From the NCBI RefSeq assembly GCF_003234935.1, contig NZ_QKSB01000018.1:1-37689 (forward strand): a DNA stretch of 37,689 nt, in the 5' to 3' direction. A model generated the notes under the pieces. It saw nothing but the letters and a program-made list of their open reading frames with translations, had not been told where the DNA came from and did not search any database. The position numbers and the translations under genes were made by a program. Positions within the stretch are counted from its first letter, which is position 1. Every line of letters begins with the position of its first letter. This DNA is from Putridiphycobacter roseus (lineage in GTDB: Bacteria > Bacteroidota > Bacteroidia > Flavobacteriales_D > Crocinitomicaceae). Below, one piece after another: positions 25,123-33,354 of this stretch.

Positions 25123-25578
25123 ATGTTTCCATTATTGAACTTACCAAAAGCCGAATTGAAAATCAAAGATCAAAAGATTTGGGATATTCTAAGAAAAAAG
25201 TATGTCTTACTGACTCCTGAAGAATGGGTAAGACAACATTACATTCATTATATGACCACATATTTAGGCTATTCTAAAAACTTAATGAAATCGGAATACC
25301 AAGTTAAATACAATCAAATGGCTAAAAGATGTGATATCGTCCTTTTCAATACACTGCTTAAACCTACCGTTATTGTGGAATGCAAAGCTCCACACATTAA
25401 AATTACGGCTGATACATTCTACCAAATTGCAAAATACCATGCTACCCTAAATGCAGATTTGTTGATTTTAACAAATGGGATTCAACATGTTCATGCTTTA
25501 ATCAATAGTAAGGAAAATAAAATTGACTTTATACAAGAACCATTAACTATGGCTCAATTAAACGACTTTACTACCTAA
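25123..25578 (+). CDS. Stand-alone type I restriction enzyme R N-terminal domain protein (HSDR_N)
   Basis: A 151-residue PD-(D/E)XK-type nuclease domain on its own. RKKYVLLTPEEWVRQHYIHYM (24-44) is the family's N-terminal signature. The catalytic residues appear as D71 in RCDIVLF and E86-x-K88 in IVECKAP, so the nuclease centre seems complete. There is no helicase domain and no hsdM or hsdS gene nearby, so it is not a restriction system. Such lone proteins are widespread in Bacteroidota and are often kept near housekeeping genes. The role is unknown; DNA repair or processing is my guess. The 3' end overlaps the convergent gene by 8 nt. Confidence 0.9.
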   Translation: MFPLLNLPKAELKIKDQKIWDILRKKYVLLTPEEWVRQHYIHYMTTYLGYSKNLMKSEYQVKYNQMAKRCDIVLFNTLLKPTVIVECKAPHIKITADTFYQIAKYHATLNADLLILTNGIQHVHALINSKENKIDFIQEPLTMAQLNDFTT

Positions 25579-26227
25579 CAATTTTAAGGTCACCATTATT
25601 CAAACTTTTCAAAAAGTTAGACCAAGCCAAAGGATTCAATAAGTTATTGGGTTGTTGTTGACCTCGGTAATAAATCTGATTTAAATACTGTTGTGATTGA
25701 ACATTGTACGATAAACTTGGATCACTTCCAATATCGCCATAGACAAATGCCATTTCTTGAGGAGACAAACGTTCTTTTGCCCGAGTAATAGCATCATTAT
25801 TTATTTTTAAATTGACAAATGCATCCGCAAACTCTTCTTTTGAAGGCCAAGGATATACGTCTACCGGAACCGATTGAATAGTGTCACTTTCTAACAAACT
25901 CACTATACTTAATTCATTATTACTATCTGGTTCAGGTACCACAAATGTTTTTTGTTTAAACCCAATAAAAGAAAATTGAATCGTGTCACCTGGGTGAACA
26001 ACCAAGGCAAAATACCCGTAATAATCAGCAATTACACCTCGTTTTGTACTTCTATCGTAAATGGCCGTAAAAGGCAACCTTTCCATACTATCATTTACCA
26101 CAATACCTGTTAACTGAATAAACTGGATAGAATCTTTAGATGGATTAGCATTCTGTGCATAGCCTACCCTAACCATTAACAGCATAGTTAATAACCACAA
26201 AAAACGCTTTGATACAGTAAATCTCAT
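25571..26227 (-). CDS. Exported protein with carboxypeptidase-like regulatory domain
   Basis: A 218-residue protein with a signal peptide (about 1-24, ending GYAQ) and one CarboxypepD_reg-like domain (about 36-95: LTGIVVNDSMERLPFTAIYDR, then GYFALVVHPGDTIQFSFIGFK). The C-terminal 120 residues are polar and contain the QQYLNQIYYRGQQQPNNLLNPL segment. It resembles the N-terminal extension of TonB-dependent receptors without the barrel; a periplasmic or surface binding role is inference. Monocistronic, convergent with the HSDR_N gene (8-nt overlap) and divergent from guaB. A 7/8 -7 box (GATATTTG) lies 4 nt before its ATG. Confidence 0.85.
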   Translation of the reverse strand: MRFTVSKRFLWLLTMLLMVRVGYAQNANPSKDSIQFIQLTGIVVNDSMERLPFTAIYDRSTKRGVIADYYGYFALVVHPGDTIQFSFIGFKQKTFVVPEPDSNNELSIVSLLESDTIQSVPVDVYPWPSKEEFADAFVNLKINNDAITRAKERLSPQEMAFVYGDIGSDPSLSYNVQSQQYLNQIYYRGQQQPNNLLNPLAWSNFLKSLNNGDLKIVR

Positions 26228-26323
26228 GCTACAAATATCTAAAAAAAATACTTAAATATTTTTTATTTAACAAATATTTAGAGTAAAATAGGCTAATTGT
26301 TTCCAATTATTTTTCATTTTTAC

Positions 26324-26331
26324 TACCTTTG
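26324..26331 (+). promoter_or_regulatory. -7 promoter box for guaB
   Basis: TACCTTTG is a perfect TAnnTTTG, 29 nt before the ATG at 26361. A TTG at 26297-26299 lies 24 nt upstream, slightly far for -33. It may drive the whole guaB-PpiC-SurA cluster. Confidence 0.6.
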
Positions 26332-26360
26332 CACGAATTTATTTTAAAATTAAATTCATC

Positions 26361-27833
26361 ATGGCAATTAACAATTTCTCTCAAATTCAAGAAGGTTTAA
26401 CATTTGATGATGTTTTACTCGTTCCAAGGTTCTCTAATGTACTTCCATATGAAGTAACATTAAATACTCGTTTTACAAGAAACATTACTTTAAACGCCCC
26501 TATTATTTCAGCAGCTATGGATACAGTTACTGAATCCGCATTAGCTATCGCAATTGCACAGCAAGGTGGTATTGGTGTTATTCATAAGAACATGACCATT
26601 CAAGCACAAGCTTTGGAGGTAAGAAAAGTAAAAAGGTCGGAAAGTGGAATGATATTAGACCCAATTACTTTAGACTTAAATGCAAAAATTGGAGACGCAT
26701 TGAGACTGATGAAAGAAAATAAAATTGGCGGTATCCCAGTAGTTGATGAGAATAAAACTTTAATGGGAATTATTACCAATCGTGATTTGAGGTTTGAAAA
26801 GGATAATAATAAAGATGTAGCCGACGTCATGACTTCAAAAAATATTATTACTACTTCTGAAGGAACAAGTTTAGAACAGGCCGAAGAAATATTACAACAA
26901 CATAAAATTGAAAAACTTCCTGTAGTTGGCAAAGACAATAAACTATTAGGATTAATTACTTATAGAGATATCATTAAGGTGAAAGAACATCCAAATTCTT
27001 GTAAAGACCAATTTGGTAGATTAAGAGTGGCTGCTGCAGTTGGGGTTACCCACGACACTTTAGAAAGAGTAACTGCCTTAGAAAAAGCAGGAGTAGATGC
27101 AGTAGTAATTGATACCGCGCATGGACATACCATGACCTTTGTTGAAAAATTAAAAGAAGTTAAAAAACAATTCCCGAATTTAGATGTTATAGCTGGAAAT
27201 ATTGCCACAGCTGAAGCAGCTTTATTTTTGGTAGAAGCTGGAGCAGATGCAATTAAAGTTGGCATTGGACCGGGTTCAATTTGTACCACAAGAATTATTG
27301 CTGGTATTGGTGTTCCTCAATTAACTGCAATTAATAATGTTGCAAATGCATTAGAAGGTACAGGCGTTCCCGTAATTGCGGATGGTGGAATAAGATATAC
27401 CGGTGATTTCGTAAAAGCTATTGCCGCTGGTGCAGATACAGTAATGGTTGGATCTATGTTTGCTGGAGTAAAAGAATCCCCAGGAGAAACTATTATTTAC
27501 CAAGGTAGAAAATTCAAAGAATATCGCGGAATGGGCTCAGTAGAAGCCATGCAAAAAGGATCAAAAGACCGTTATTTTCAATCAGATGAAGATGATGTTA
27601 AAAAATTAGTCCCTGAAGGAATTTCAGGCCGTGTTCCCTATAAAGGAAATTTAAATGAAGTAATGGTACAAATTATTGGTGGTATTAGAGCCGGAATGGG
27701 TTATTGTGGTGCCAAAAACATCTCTTCTTTAAAAGGCGCTCAATTTATTAAAATATCTTCTGCAGGTGTGCAAGAAAGTCATCCACATGATATATCGATC
27801 ACCCGAGAAGCACCAAATTATAGTATTAAATAA
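26361..27833 (+). CDS. guaB: Inosine-5'-monophosphate dehydrogenase
   Basis: Oxidises IMP to XMP with NAD+, the committed step of GTP synthesis, in the cytoplasm. 490 residues: a TIM-barrel catalytic domain interrupted by two CBS domains (about 93-205). The catalytic loop GSICTTR has the nucleophile C308, VIADGGIRY (338-346) binds phosphate, and R404-Y405 in SKDRYF belong to the mobile flap. Full length and intact. First gene of a four-gene cluster: the next gene begins 14 nt after its stop. Confidence 0.98.
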   Translation: MAINNFSQIQEGLTFDDVLLVPRFSNVLPYEVTLNTRFTRNITLNAPIISAAMDTVTESALAIAIAQQGGIGVIHKNMTIQAQALEVRKVKRSESGMILDPITLDLNAKIGDALRLMKENKIGGIPVVDENKTLMGIITNRDLRFEKDNNKDVADVMTSKNIITTSEGTSLEQAEEILQQHKIEKLPVVGKDNKLLGLITYRDIIKVKEHPNSCKDQFGRLRVAAAVGVTHDTLERVTALEKAGVDAVVIDTAHGHTMTFVEKLKEVKKQFPNLDVIAGNIATAEAALFLVEAGADAIKVGIGPGSICTTRIIAGIGVPQLTAINNVANALEGTGVPVIADGGIRYTGDFVKAIAAGADTVMVGSMFAGVKESPGETIIYQGRKFKEYRGMGSVEAMQKGSKDRYFQSDEDDVKKLVPEGISGRVPYKGNLNEVMVQIIGGIRAGMGYCGAKNISSLKGAQFIKISSAGVQESHPHDISITREAPNYSIK

Positions 27834-27847
27834 AATCAACAATCAAA

Positions 27848-29812
27848 ATGAAACATTTATTTTTAAGCTTAAGTTTATTAGTAGTTAATTTTTTATTCGC
27901 CCAAAATAATACTGTCTTAACAGTTGATGGTAATAAATATGATGTGGAAGAGTTTAACTACATTTATACTAAAAACAATCCAGAAGCGAATTATGATGAC
28001 GACTCATTATTGGCCTATGTTAATAAATATTTCATTGATTACAAATTAAAAATACTAGAAGCTAAGCGTCTAAGATATGATACTCTTCCTCAGTTAATCA
28101 ATGAACTTAAACAATATAGAACCCAACTTTCTCGCCCATATTTAATCGATAAAGATAAAAATGAAGCATTGATTAAGGAAGCTTATGATAGAACGATTAA
28201 CGAGGTTAGAGCAAGCCATATATTAATTAGAGTTAATGCAGATGCAGCCCCTAAAGATACCTTAATTGCTTATAACAAAATAATCGCCATTAGAAATAGA
28301 GTGATTAATGGGGAAGATTTTAATGAAGTAGCTGCAGGTCCTAACGGTTCTGAAGATCCATCTGCGAAAAGCAACTTTGGTGATTTAGGATATTTTACAG
28401 CATTACAAATGGTATATCCTTTTGAAGATGCTGCTTTTAAAACAGCAGTAGGTGAAGTATCTATGCCCGTTAGAACACAATTTGGATACCACATCATTAA
28501 AGTAACAGATAAAAGAGCCGCAAAAGGAAAAATTCAAGTAGCGCACATTATGATCATCAATAGTAAAGAAGATGCTAAAAATGAAATTAATGGACAAAAA
28601 ATCAAAGAAATTTATGAGTTACTTGAAAATGGTGCACCATTTGAAGAATTAGCTCAAAAATATTCTGATGATCAATCTTCAAATACCAAAGGTGGTTTAT
28701 TACCGGAATTCGGTGCGGGTTCAAAACAAAGAATGGTTCCCGAATTTGAAAAAGAAGCTTTTGCTTTAAAAAATGAAGGAGATTATTCAAAACCTTTTGA
28801 AACCATGTATGGATGGCATATCGTGAAGAAAATTCACCAATCAGATGTACCTGAATACGATAAATTAAGAAGAGAACTTAAATTAAAAGTGGAAAAAGAT
28901 GAACGTGCACAAAGTACACAGCAATCTTTTATCAATACACTTAAAGTTAATTACAACTTTAAAGTAAATTCAGCGCTTCTATTAAAAGCATACACTTTAG
29001 TGGACGCTAATGTATTTGAAGGTAACTGGAAAGACACCTTTAATCTTAACAACAACGAAACTTTTGTATCTTTTGCTAATCAATCTTTTACATTAGACGA
29101 CTTTTTAAGCCACATTTCTAATGAACAAAGAAGAGAAAAGCCTAAAGCGATTAAGGCTTATGTGGATTATAAATTCAACACTTGGACTAATAAACTAATT
29201 CTAAATTACGAAGACAGCCAGCTTGAATCTAAGTATCCTGACTTTAAAAATTTAATGCGTGAGTACGAAGAAGGCGTGCTTATCTTTGAAATTATGCAAA
29301 ACGAAATTTGGAATAAAGCCACTAAAGATACCGTTGGCTTAAAAAATTATTACGAAAAAAATAAAAATAATTTTACTTATCCTGATAGATATAAAGGAAC
29401 ACTGTATAAATGTAAAGACAAAACTACAGCTAAAAAAGCCATTAAATTATTGAAAAATAAAAAACTGACAAATGCAGAAATTCAAGATTCTTTAAATAAG
29501 TCTTCGACTTTGAATGTTGATTTCAAAAAAGGAACTTTTAATAAAGACCAAGATGAATTTATTAGTGATAAGGGCAAAGCTATTAAATTTAAAGAAGGTA
29601 AATCTAAGTGTTATAAAAAAGGTGGAGAGTATTATATTTTTAATAATGAAGCTTTCTTACCTTCTTCGGTTAGAAAATTTTCAGAAGCAAAAGGACTTGC
29701 CACTGCAGGTTATCAAAATGAATTACAGGAAAAATGGCTAGCTGATTTAAAAGCTAAAGCCGACATAGAAATCAATAAAACAGTTTTATTTAAAGCGGAA
29801 ACTTTTAAATAA
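27848..29812 (+). CDS. Peptidylprolyl isomerase with two parvulin (PpiC) domains
   Basis: Periplasmic folding factor of 654 residues. Signal peptide (about 1-18, ending LFAQ), N-terminal chaperone-like helices, two rotamase domains (about 120-222: RASHILIR...FGDLGYFTALQMVYPFEDAAF...TQFGYHIIKV; and about 228-330: VAHIMII...GGLLPEFGAG...MVPEFEKEAF...YGWHIVK), and a long lysine-rich C-terminal part of about 320 residues with no recognised domain. It resembles a SurA-like protein with an extra C-terminal module. It follows guaB by 14 nt and begins a run of three folding factors, probably serving outer-membrane protein assembly. Confidence 0.92.
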   Translation: MKHLFLSLSLLVVNFLFAQNNTVLTVDGNKYDVEEFNYIYTKNNPEANYDDDSLLAYVNKYFIDYKLKILEAKRLRYDTLPQLINELKQYRTQLSRPYLIDKDKNEALIKEAYDRTINEVRASHILIRVNADAAPKDTLIAYNKIIAIRNRVINGEDFNEVAAGPNGSEDPSAKSNFGDLGYFTALQMVYPFEDAAFKTAVGEVSMPVRTQFGYHIIKVTDKRAAKGKIQVAHIMIINSKEDAKNEINGQKIKEIYELLENGAPFEELAQKYSDDQSSNTKGGLLPEFGAGSKQRMVPEFEKEAFALKNEGDYSKPFETMYGWHIVKKIHQSDVPEYDKLRRELKLKVEKDERAQSTQQSFINTLKVNYNFKVNSALLLKAYTLVDANVFEGNWKDTFNLNNNETFVSFANQSFTLDDFLSHISNEQRREKPKAIKAYVDYKFNTWTNKLILNYEDSQLESKYPDFKNLMREYEEGVLIFEIMQNEIWNKATKDTVGLKNYYEKNKNNFTYPDRYKGTLYKCKDKTTAKKAIKLLKNKKLTNAEIQDSLNKSSTLNVDFKKGTFNKDQDEFISDKGKAIKFKEGKSKCYKKGGEYYIFNNEAFLPSSVRKFSEAKGLATAGYQNELQEKWLADLKAKADIEINKTVLFKAETFK

Positions 29813-29876
29813 TTTTAATTATTGTTAATTTATGATTCAAGACCCTTATACATTCAAAATTGAAGAAAAATTAGTT

Positions 29877-29884
29877 TAATTTTG
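29877..29884 (+). promoter_or_regulatory. Possible internal -7 box before the second PpiC-like gene
   Basis: TAATTTTG is a perfect TAnnTTTG, with 6 nt to the ATG at 29891. It may give the last two genes of the cluster an additional, leaderless start. Confidence 0.4.
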
Positions 29885-29890
29885 GGGCAC

Positions 29891-30730
29891 ATGGATAAGG
29901 TTTTATTTTTTCTCATTATTGTTTGGTCTATCACAGCATGTGATAGTGCAATAGCTGATAAAAAAATTGTTTCTGTCTACGATAAAACATTAACTTACCA
30001 AGAGCTGAACGCAGCTTATGTTAAACAAAAAGGAAAATTTGAAGACAGTATTACATTTTCAAATGATTATATAAACAACTGGATAAATCAAAATATTTTA
30101 GTACACCAAGCCTTAACCGAAAACATCCCCGAATTGGATGCTATTGAAAAGAAAACTATTGATTACAGAAATAATTTATTAATTCATTACCACGAAAATA
30201 AAATAATCAAAGAAGAGTTAGATACTGTAGTAAGCTTCGAAGAGCTAAAGAAATACTATAACAAACACCAAAGTGATTTTCAATTAAAAGACTACCTGGT
30301 GAAAGTGATGTATATTAAAGTAGCAGAAGATGCACCGGATATTGATAAACTTTCAAAATGGTATAAATTAAACTCTGAAAAAGATCTAAATCAATTGGTA
30401 CAATATGCAGGCCTTTATGCCAGTAACTTTTACTACGACTTAGATAACTGGATCTATTTTAGTGATATTACTAAAGAAATACCTTTAAATGATATTGATA
30501 AAAATAGATTTATTACGCGGAAATCAGAACTAAAAATTAATGAAGACGGGTACTTTTATTTTATCAATATTTTGGACTATAAGTTAAAAAACGCTTTATC
30601 TCCTATTGAGTTTGAAAAAAATAACATTAAGCAAAGAATTATCAATAATAGAATTTTAAATTTAAGAGAGAAAATCAAAAATCAACTAATACAAAAAGCT
30701 AAAAATGAAAACAAAATTAAATATTATTAA
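29891..30730 (+). CDS. Lipoprotein related to PpiC/SurA N-terminal domain, without clear isomerase motifs
   Basis: A 279-residue protein. Lipoprotein signal MDKVLFFLIIVWSITAC (cysteine 17), then a SurA_N-like helical region (about 30-125) and a C-terminal segment where the parvulin domain would be. The usual parvulin signature (HILI, GG.LG, YG.H) is not visible, so it is probably a chaperone without isomerase activity. The frame opens at a TTG at 29882, but the ATG at 29891 starts a proper lipoprotein signal. Same position as in other Bacteroidota clusters, between a two-domain PpiC gene and surA. The surA-like start overlaps it by 26 nt. Confidence 0.82.
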   Translation: MDKVLFFLIIVWSITACDSAIADKKIVSVYDKTLTYQELNAAYVKQKGKFEDSITFSNDYINNWINQNILVHQALTENIPELDAIEKKTIDYRNNLLIHYHENKIIKEELDTVVSFEELKKYYNKHQSDFQLKDYLVKVMYIKVAEDAPDIDKLSKWYKLNSEKDLNQLVQYAGLYASNFYYDLDNWIYFSDITKEIPLNDIDKNRFITRKSELKINEDGYFYFINILDYKLKNALSPIEFEKNNIKQRIINNRILNLREKIKNQLIQKAKNENKIKYY

Positions 30731-32081
30731 CTTTTTATTTTTATGCATCTTCGCATTTAGTGGGACTAGCGTAATTGCACAAGGTAAAATTATTGATCAA
30801 ATTGTAGCGCAAGTTGGAGAAGAAGTAATCATGCTTTCTGATATACAAAAAGCTAAATTACAACTCATACAAGAAGGTATGGAAGTGAGCAATACAGACG
30901 ACTGTAGAATTCTGGAAGAGCTCCTTTTTCAAAAACTATTACTAAACCAAGCGAAAATTGATTCTGTTTTGGTGAGTGATGATCAAGTAAATGCCAGTCT
31001 TGACCAAAGAATTAGATATTTTGAAGCACAAATTGGAGGAAGGGAAGAATTAGAAAAATTTTACGGGAAATCTATCGCACAAATTAAAGGGGAGTTTTTC
31101 AAAACTATAAAAGATAATATGCTTGCAGAATCTATGCAAGATAAAATCACGGAAAACTTAGTGATAACACCTAAAGATATTACCCATTTTTTTAATGAAT
31201 TACCTAAAGATAGTATTCCATATATCAATTCAAAAATTTCCGTTGCTCAAATTGTTATCTACCCTGAAATTACAGAAGCTGATAAAATGAAATCTAAACA
31301 ACTCATTTCAGAAATTAGAGAAGATGTTTTGAAAGGTGAAATTAGATTCGCTACAGCTGCCATAAAATATTCAGATGACCCAGGAAGTAAAATGCAAGAT
31401 GGTGATTTAGGCTGGCAGACAAAAGGAACTATGGTGCCTGAATTTGAGGCTGCAGCATTTTCTTTGAAGAAAAATGAATTATCTCAAGTTTTTGAAACAC
31501 AATATGGTTACCATTTTCTAGAACTTTTGGATAGAAAGGGAGATAATTATAGAGTAAGACATGTTTTAATATCGACTAAAGCAAATGACAACTCTCTTGA
31601 CATTGCTTCTAATAAGATTGAAAAAATATATGCTGACTTAAAATCAAATACGATTCCTTTTGAGAAAGCTGCAGAAAAATATAGTAATGATGAGAATTCT
31701 AAATTCAATGGTGGCAAGATTGTTAACCCATACACAAATGACTTTTATTGGGACATTAATAATATCAATGAAATTGACCCACAATTATATAGAGTTATAC
31801 AAGGATTAGGCGTTGGTAAAATCTCAACACCATCTTTATATGAAAATTATCAAGAACAAAAATTAGGATTACGTGTAGTCAAACTATTGGGGAAAACAGA
31901 TCCACATATGGCTAACTTAAATGACGATTATCAATTGATTCAAAAAGCATGTACAGAATCAAAAAAGCAAGTGATAATTGATAAATGGATTGACAATAAA
32001 ATAAATAGCGCCTACATCAGAATTGATGGAAAGTACAAGTATTGTAATTTTAAATATGACTGGGAAATAGAAAGTAAATAA
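30705..32081 (+). CDS. surA: SurA-like peptidylprolyl isomerase
   Basis: Periplasmic chaperone/isomerase for outer-membrane proteins. 458 residues: signal peptide (about 1-25, ending VIAQ), SurA_N-type region (about 28-170; begins IIDQIVAQVGEEVIMLSDI), first parvulin domain (about 178-275; GDLGWQTKGTMVPEFEAAAF and YGYHFLEL), second parvulin domain (about 283-385), less conserved. This order matches SurA. The ATG at 30705 overlaps the preceding lipoprotein gene by 26 nt. It is the last gene of the cluster and ends in a palindromic terminator right at its stop codon. Confidence 0.9.
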   Translation: MKTKLNIINFLFLCIFAFSGTSVIAQGKIIDQIVAQVGEEVIMLSDIQKAKLQLIQEGMEVSNTDDCRILEELLFQKLLLNQAKIDSVLVSDDQVNASLDQRIRYFEAQIGGREELEKFYGKSIAQIKGEFFKTIKDNMLAESMQDKITENLVITPKDITHFFNELPKDSIPYINSKISVAQIVIYPEITEADKMKSKQLISEIREDVLKGEIRFATAAIKYSDDPGSKMQDGDLGWQTKGTMVPEFEAAAFSLKKNELSQVFETQYGYHFLELLDRKGDNYRVRHVLISTKANDNSLDIASNKIEKIYADLKSNTIPFEKAAEKYSNDENSKFNGGKIVNPYTNDFYWDINNINEIDPQLYRVIQGLGVGKISTPSLYENYQEQKLGLRVVKLLGKTDPHMANLNDDYQLIQKACTESKKQVIIDKWIDNKINSAYIRIDGKYKYCNFKYDWEIESK

Positions 32082-32110
32082 AAAATAGACCTTTAAAGGT
32101 CTATTTTTTT
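32081..32110. terminator. Bidirectional palindromic terminator
   Basis: A-run, then the perfect palindrome AATAGACCTT/AAGGTCTATT centred at 32094/32095, then a T-run. It begins at the surA stop codon and lies 3 nt beyond the stop of the convergent small lipoprotein gene. It can serve both. Confidence 0.9.
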
Positions 32111-32113
32111 ATC

Positions 32114-32287
32114 TTATTTCTGCTTTATAACTTTTTTTACCGTAGTTTTTACAATTTCCTTCTTTGATTGCTTTTTAGAAACATCAGCTTTTCTATAAGC
32201 ATCACAGGTAGATCCACCACCACCACCACAACTTGTTGCTCCTAGGAAGAGAAAAGAAATGGCAAAGCTTAAAATTACTTTTTTCAT
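32114..32287 (-). CDS. Small lipoprotein, 57 residues, CGGGGG
   Basis: A short gene on the minus strand from ATG at 32287 to TAA at 32114. The signal MKKVILSFAISFLFLGATSC has a lipobox-like end with cysteine 20. It is followed by five glycines, STCDAYRKADVS, and a lysine-rich tail ending KKVIKQK. A mature peptide of about 37 residues would be lipid-anchored in the envelope. The call is supported by the complete TTTG-N19-TATATTTG promoter upstream (32321-32351) and by the bidirectional terminator directly after the stop. Function unknown; similar tiny CGxx lipoproteins are common in Flavobacteriia. Confidence 0.85.
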   Translation of the reverse strand: MKKVILSFAISFLFLGATSCGGGGGSTCDAYRKADVSKKQSKKEIVKTTVKKVIKQK

Positions 32288-32320
32288 ATTTTTGTTGGTA
32301 TTAGCTTGTTTGAGTTTTCA

Positions 32321-32351
32321 CAAATATAGATATAATATATAAGTTTTCAAA
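32321..32351 (-). promoter_or_regulatory. Complete -33/-7 promoter of the small lipoprotein gene
   Basis: On the minus strand TTTG (32351-32348), a spacer of exactly 19 nt, then TATATTTG (32328-32321). The leader to the ATG at 32287 is about 28 nt. Confidence 0.8.
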
Positions 32352-32405
32352 ATTAGGAGATTAACTCACGCATATCTAACCATATAGTGAATTTACTTGA
32401 AAAAG

Positions 32406-33353
32406 TTACAATTGGTAATGATTCCTGAACTTTTCAAATAACACCCTACTTAATTTAAAATAGGATTCATGTGTCCAACCTCCAACATGTGGTGTCAGTA
32501 TCACTTTGGCCGAATTTAATAAATATTCAAATTCAACCGATAAATCAACTCCTTCCTCAAATATTTTACCAAAAGAACTGTCTTCAAATTCATTTACATC
32601 TAAACATGCACCAAGTACATTATTATTCTTTAAAGCAGTAACTAGTGCTTTTGTTTCTACAATTTTCCCTCTAGCTAAATTTAATAAATAAAATGGTTTT
32701 TTGACTTCCTCTATAAATGAATCATTAATTAAACCAATGGTTTCATTAGTCTGAGGAATATGCAAACTGATCACTTGCGCATTTTCTTTTAAAAATTCTA
32801 AACTAACTTCTTTCACTTTATCCGTACCAAAATTAGTTTTATATTTATCATGAGCCAATATCGTTACATTAAATCCAGCCAGTTTTTCGGCGAATGCCTG
32901 CCCATTATTCCCAAAACCAATAATACCAATAGTTTTCCCTTCTAATTCTATTCCTCTATTCGCCTCTCTTCTCCAAATCCTTGATTTTACTTCATTGTTT
33001 GCAATAATAATATTATTAAACAAGGCCAATAACATACCTAAAGCTTGTTCCCCAACTGCATTTCGATTACCTTCAGGTGCATTAAATAAAACAATCCCAT
33101 TCGCATTACAATAATCGACATCAATATTTTCTAAACCAGCCCCTGACCTTGCTATAAATTTTAAATTGTTAGCTGATTTCAATAAATTCTCATCCAATTT
33201 TATCCGACTTCTTATTACTATTCCATCAAAGTCGGAAATAAGTAATTTAATCTCCTCAAGAGTATTTGAAGTTAAATCAACACATTCTTGGTTTATAGAT
33301 GTCAAACTTTCCCATAGAATAGGGTGAACAGTATCAATAAATCCTATTTTCAT
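32406..33353 (-). CDS. D-isomer specific 2-hydroxyacid dehydrogenase
   Basis: NAD-dependent oxidoreductase of 315 residues, similar to the catalytic part of SerA but without an ACT domain. The dinucleotide motif GIIGFGNNGQAFAEKL (143-158) has GxGxxG at 146-151. Catalytic residues: R228 in NLARGK, an acidic residue near E257, and H289 in LTPHVGGW. The substrate is unsure: 3-phosphoglycerate is one option, since many Bacteroidota use such short enzymes. The frame extends upstream to 33377, but those codons overlap the mgtE end; the ATG at 33353 lies 1 nt after the mgtE stop and starts MKIGFIDTVHPILW. It is co-transcribed with mgtE. Confidence 0.92.
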   Translation of the reverse strand: MKIGFIDTVHPILWESLTSINQECVDLTSNTLEEIKLLISDFDGIVIRSRIKLDENLLKSANNLKFIARSGAGLENIDVDYCNANGIVLFNAPEGNRNAVGEQALGMLLALFNNIIIANNEVKSRIWRREANRGIELEGKTIGIIGFGNNGQAFAEKLAGFNVTILAHDKYKTNFGTDKVKEVSLEFLKENAQVISLHIPQTNETIGLINDSFIEEVKKPFYLLNLARGKIVETKALVTALKNNNVLGACLDVNEFEDSSFGKIFEEGVDLSVEFEYLLNSAKVILTPHVGGWTHESYFKLSRVLFEKFRNHYQL

Positions 33354-33354
33354 A

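Noticed and set aside
25123..25578. A type I restriction-modification system
   Set aside because: Only the HsdR N-terminal domain is present; there is no helicase, hsdM or hsdS in the window.
29832..29879. A 15-codon open frame (MIQDPYTFKIEEKLV) between the two PpiC genes
   Set aside because: Too short to judge, without lipobox or repeat, and it contains the -7 box of the next gene. Could be a remnant, but nothing supports it.
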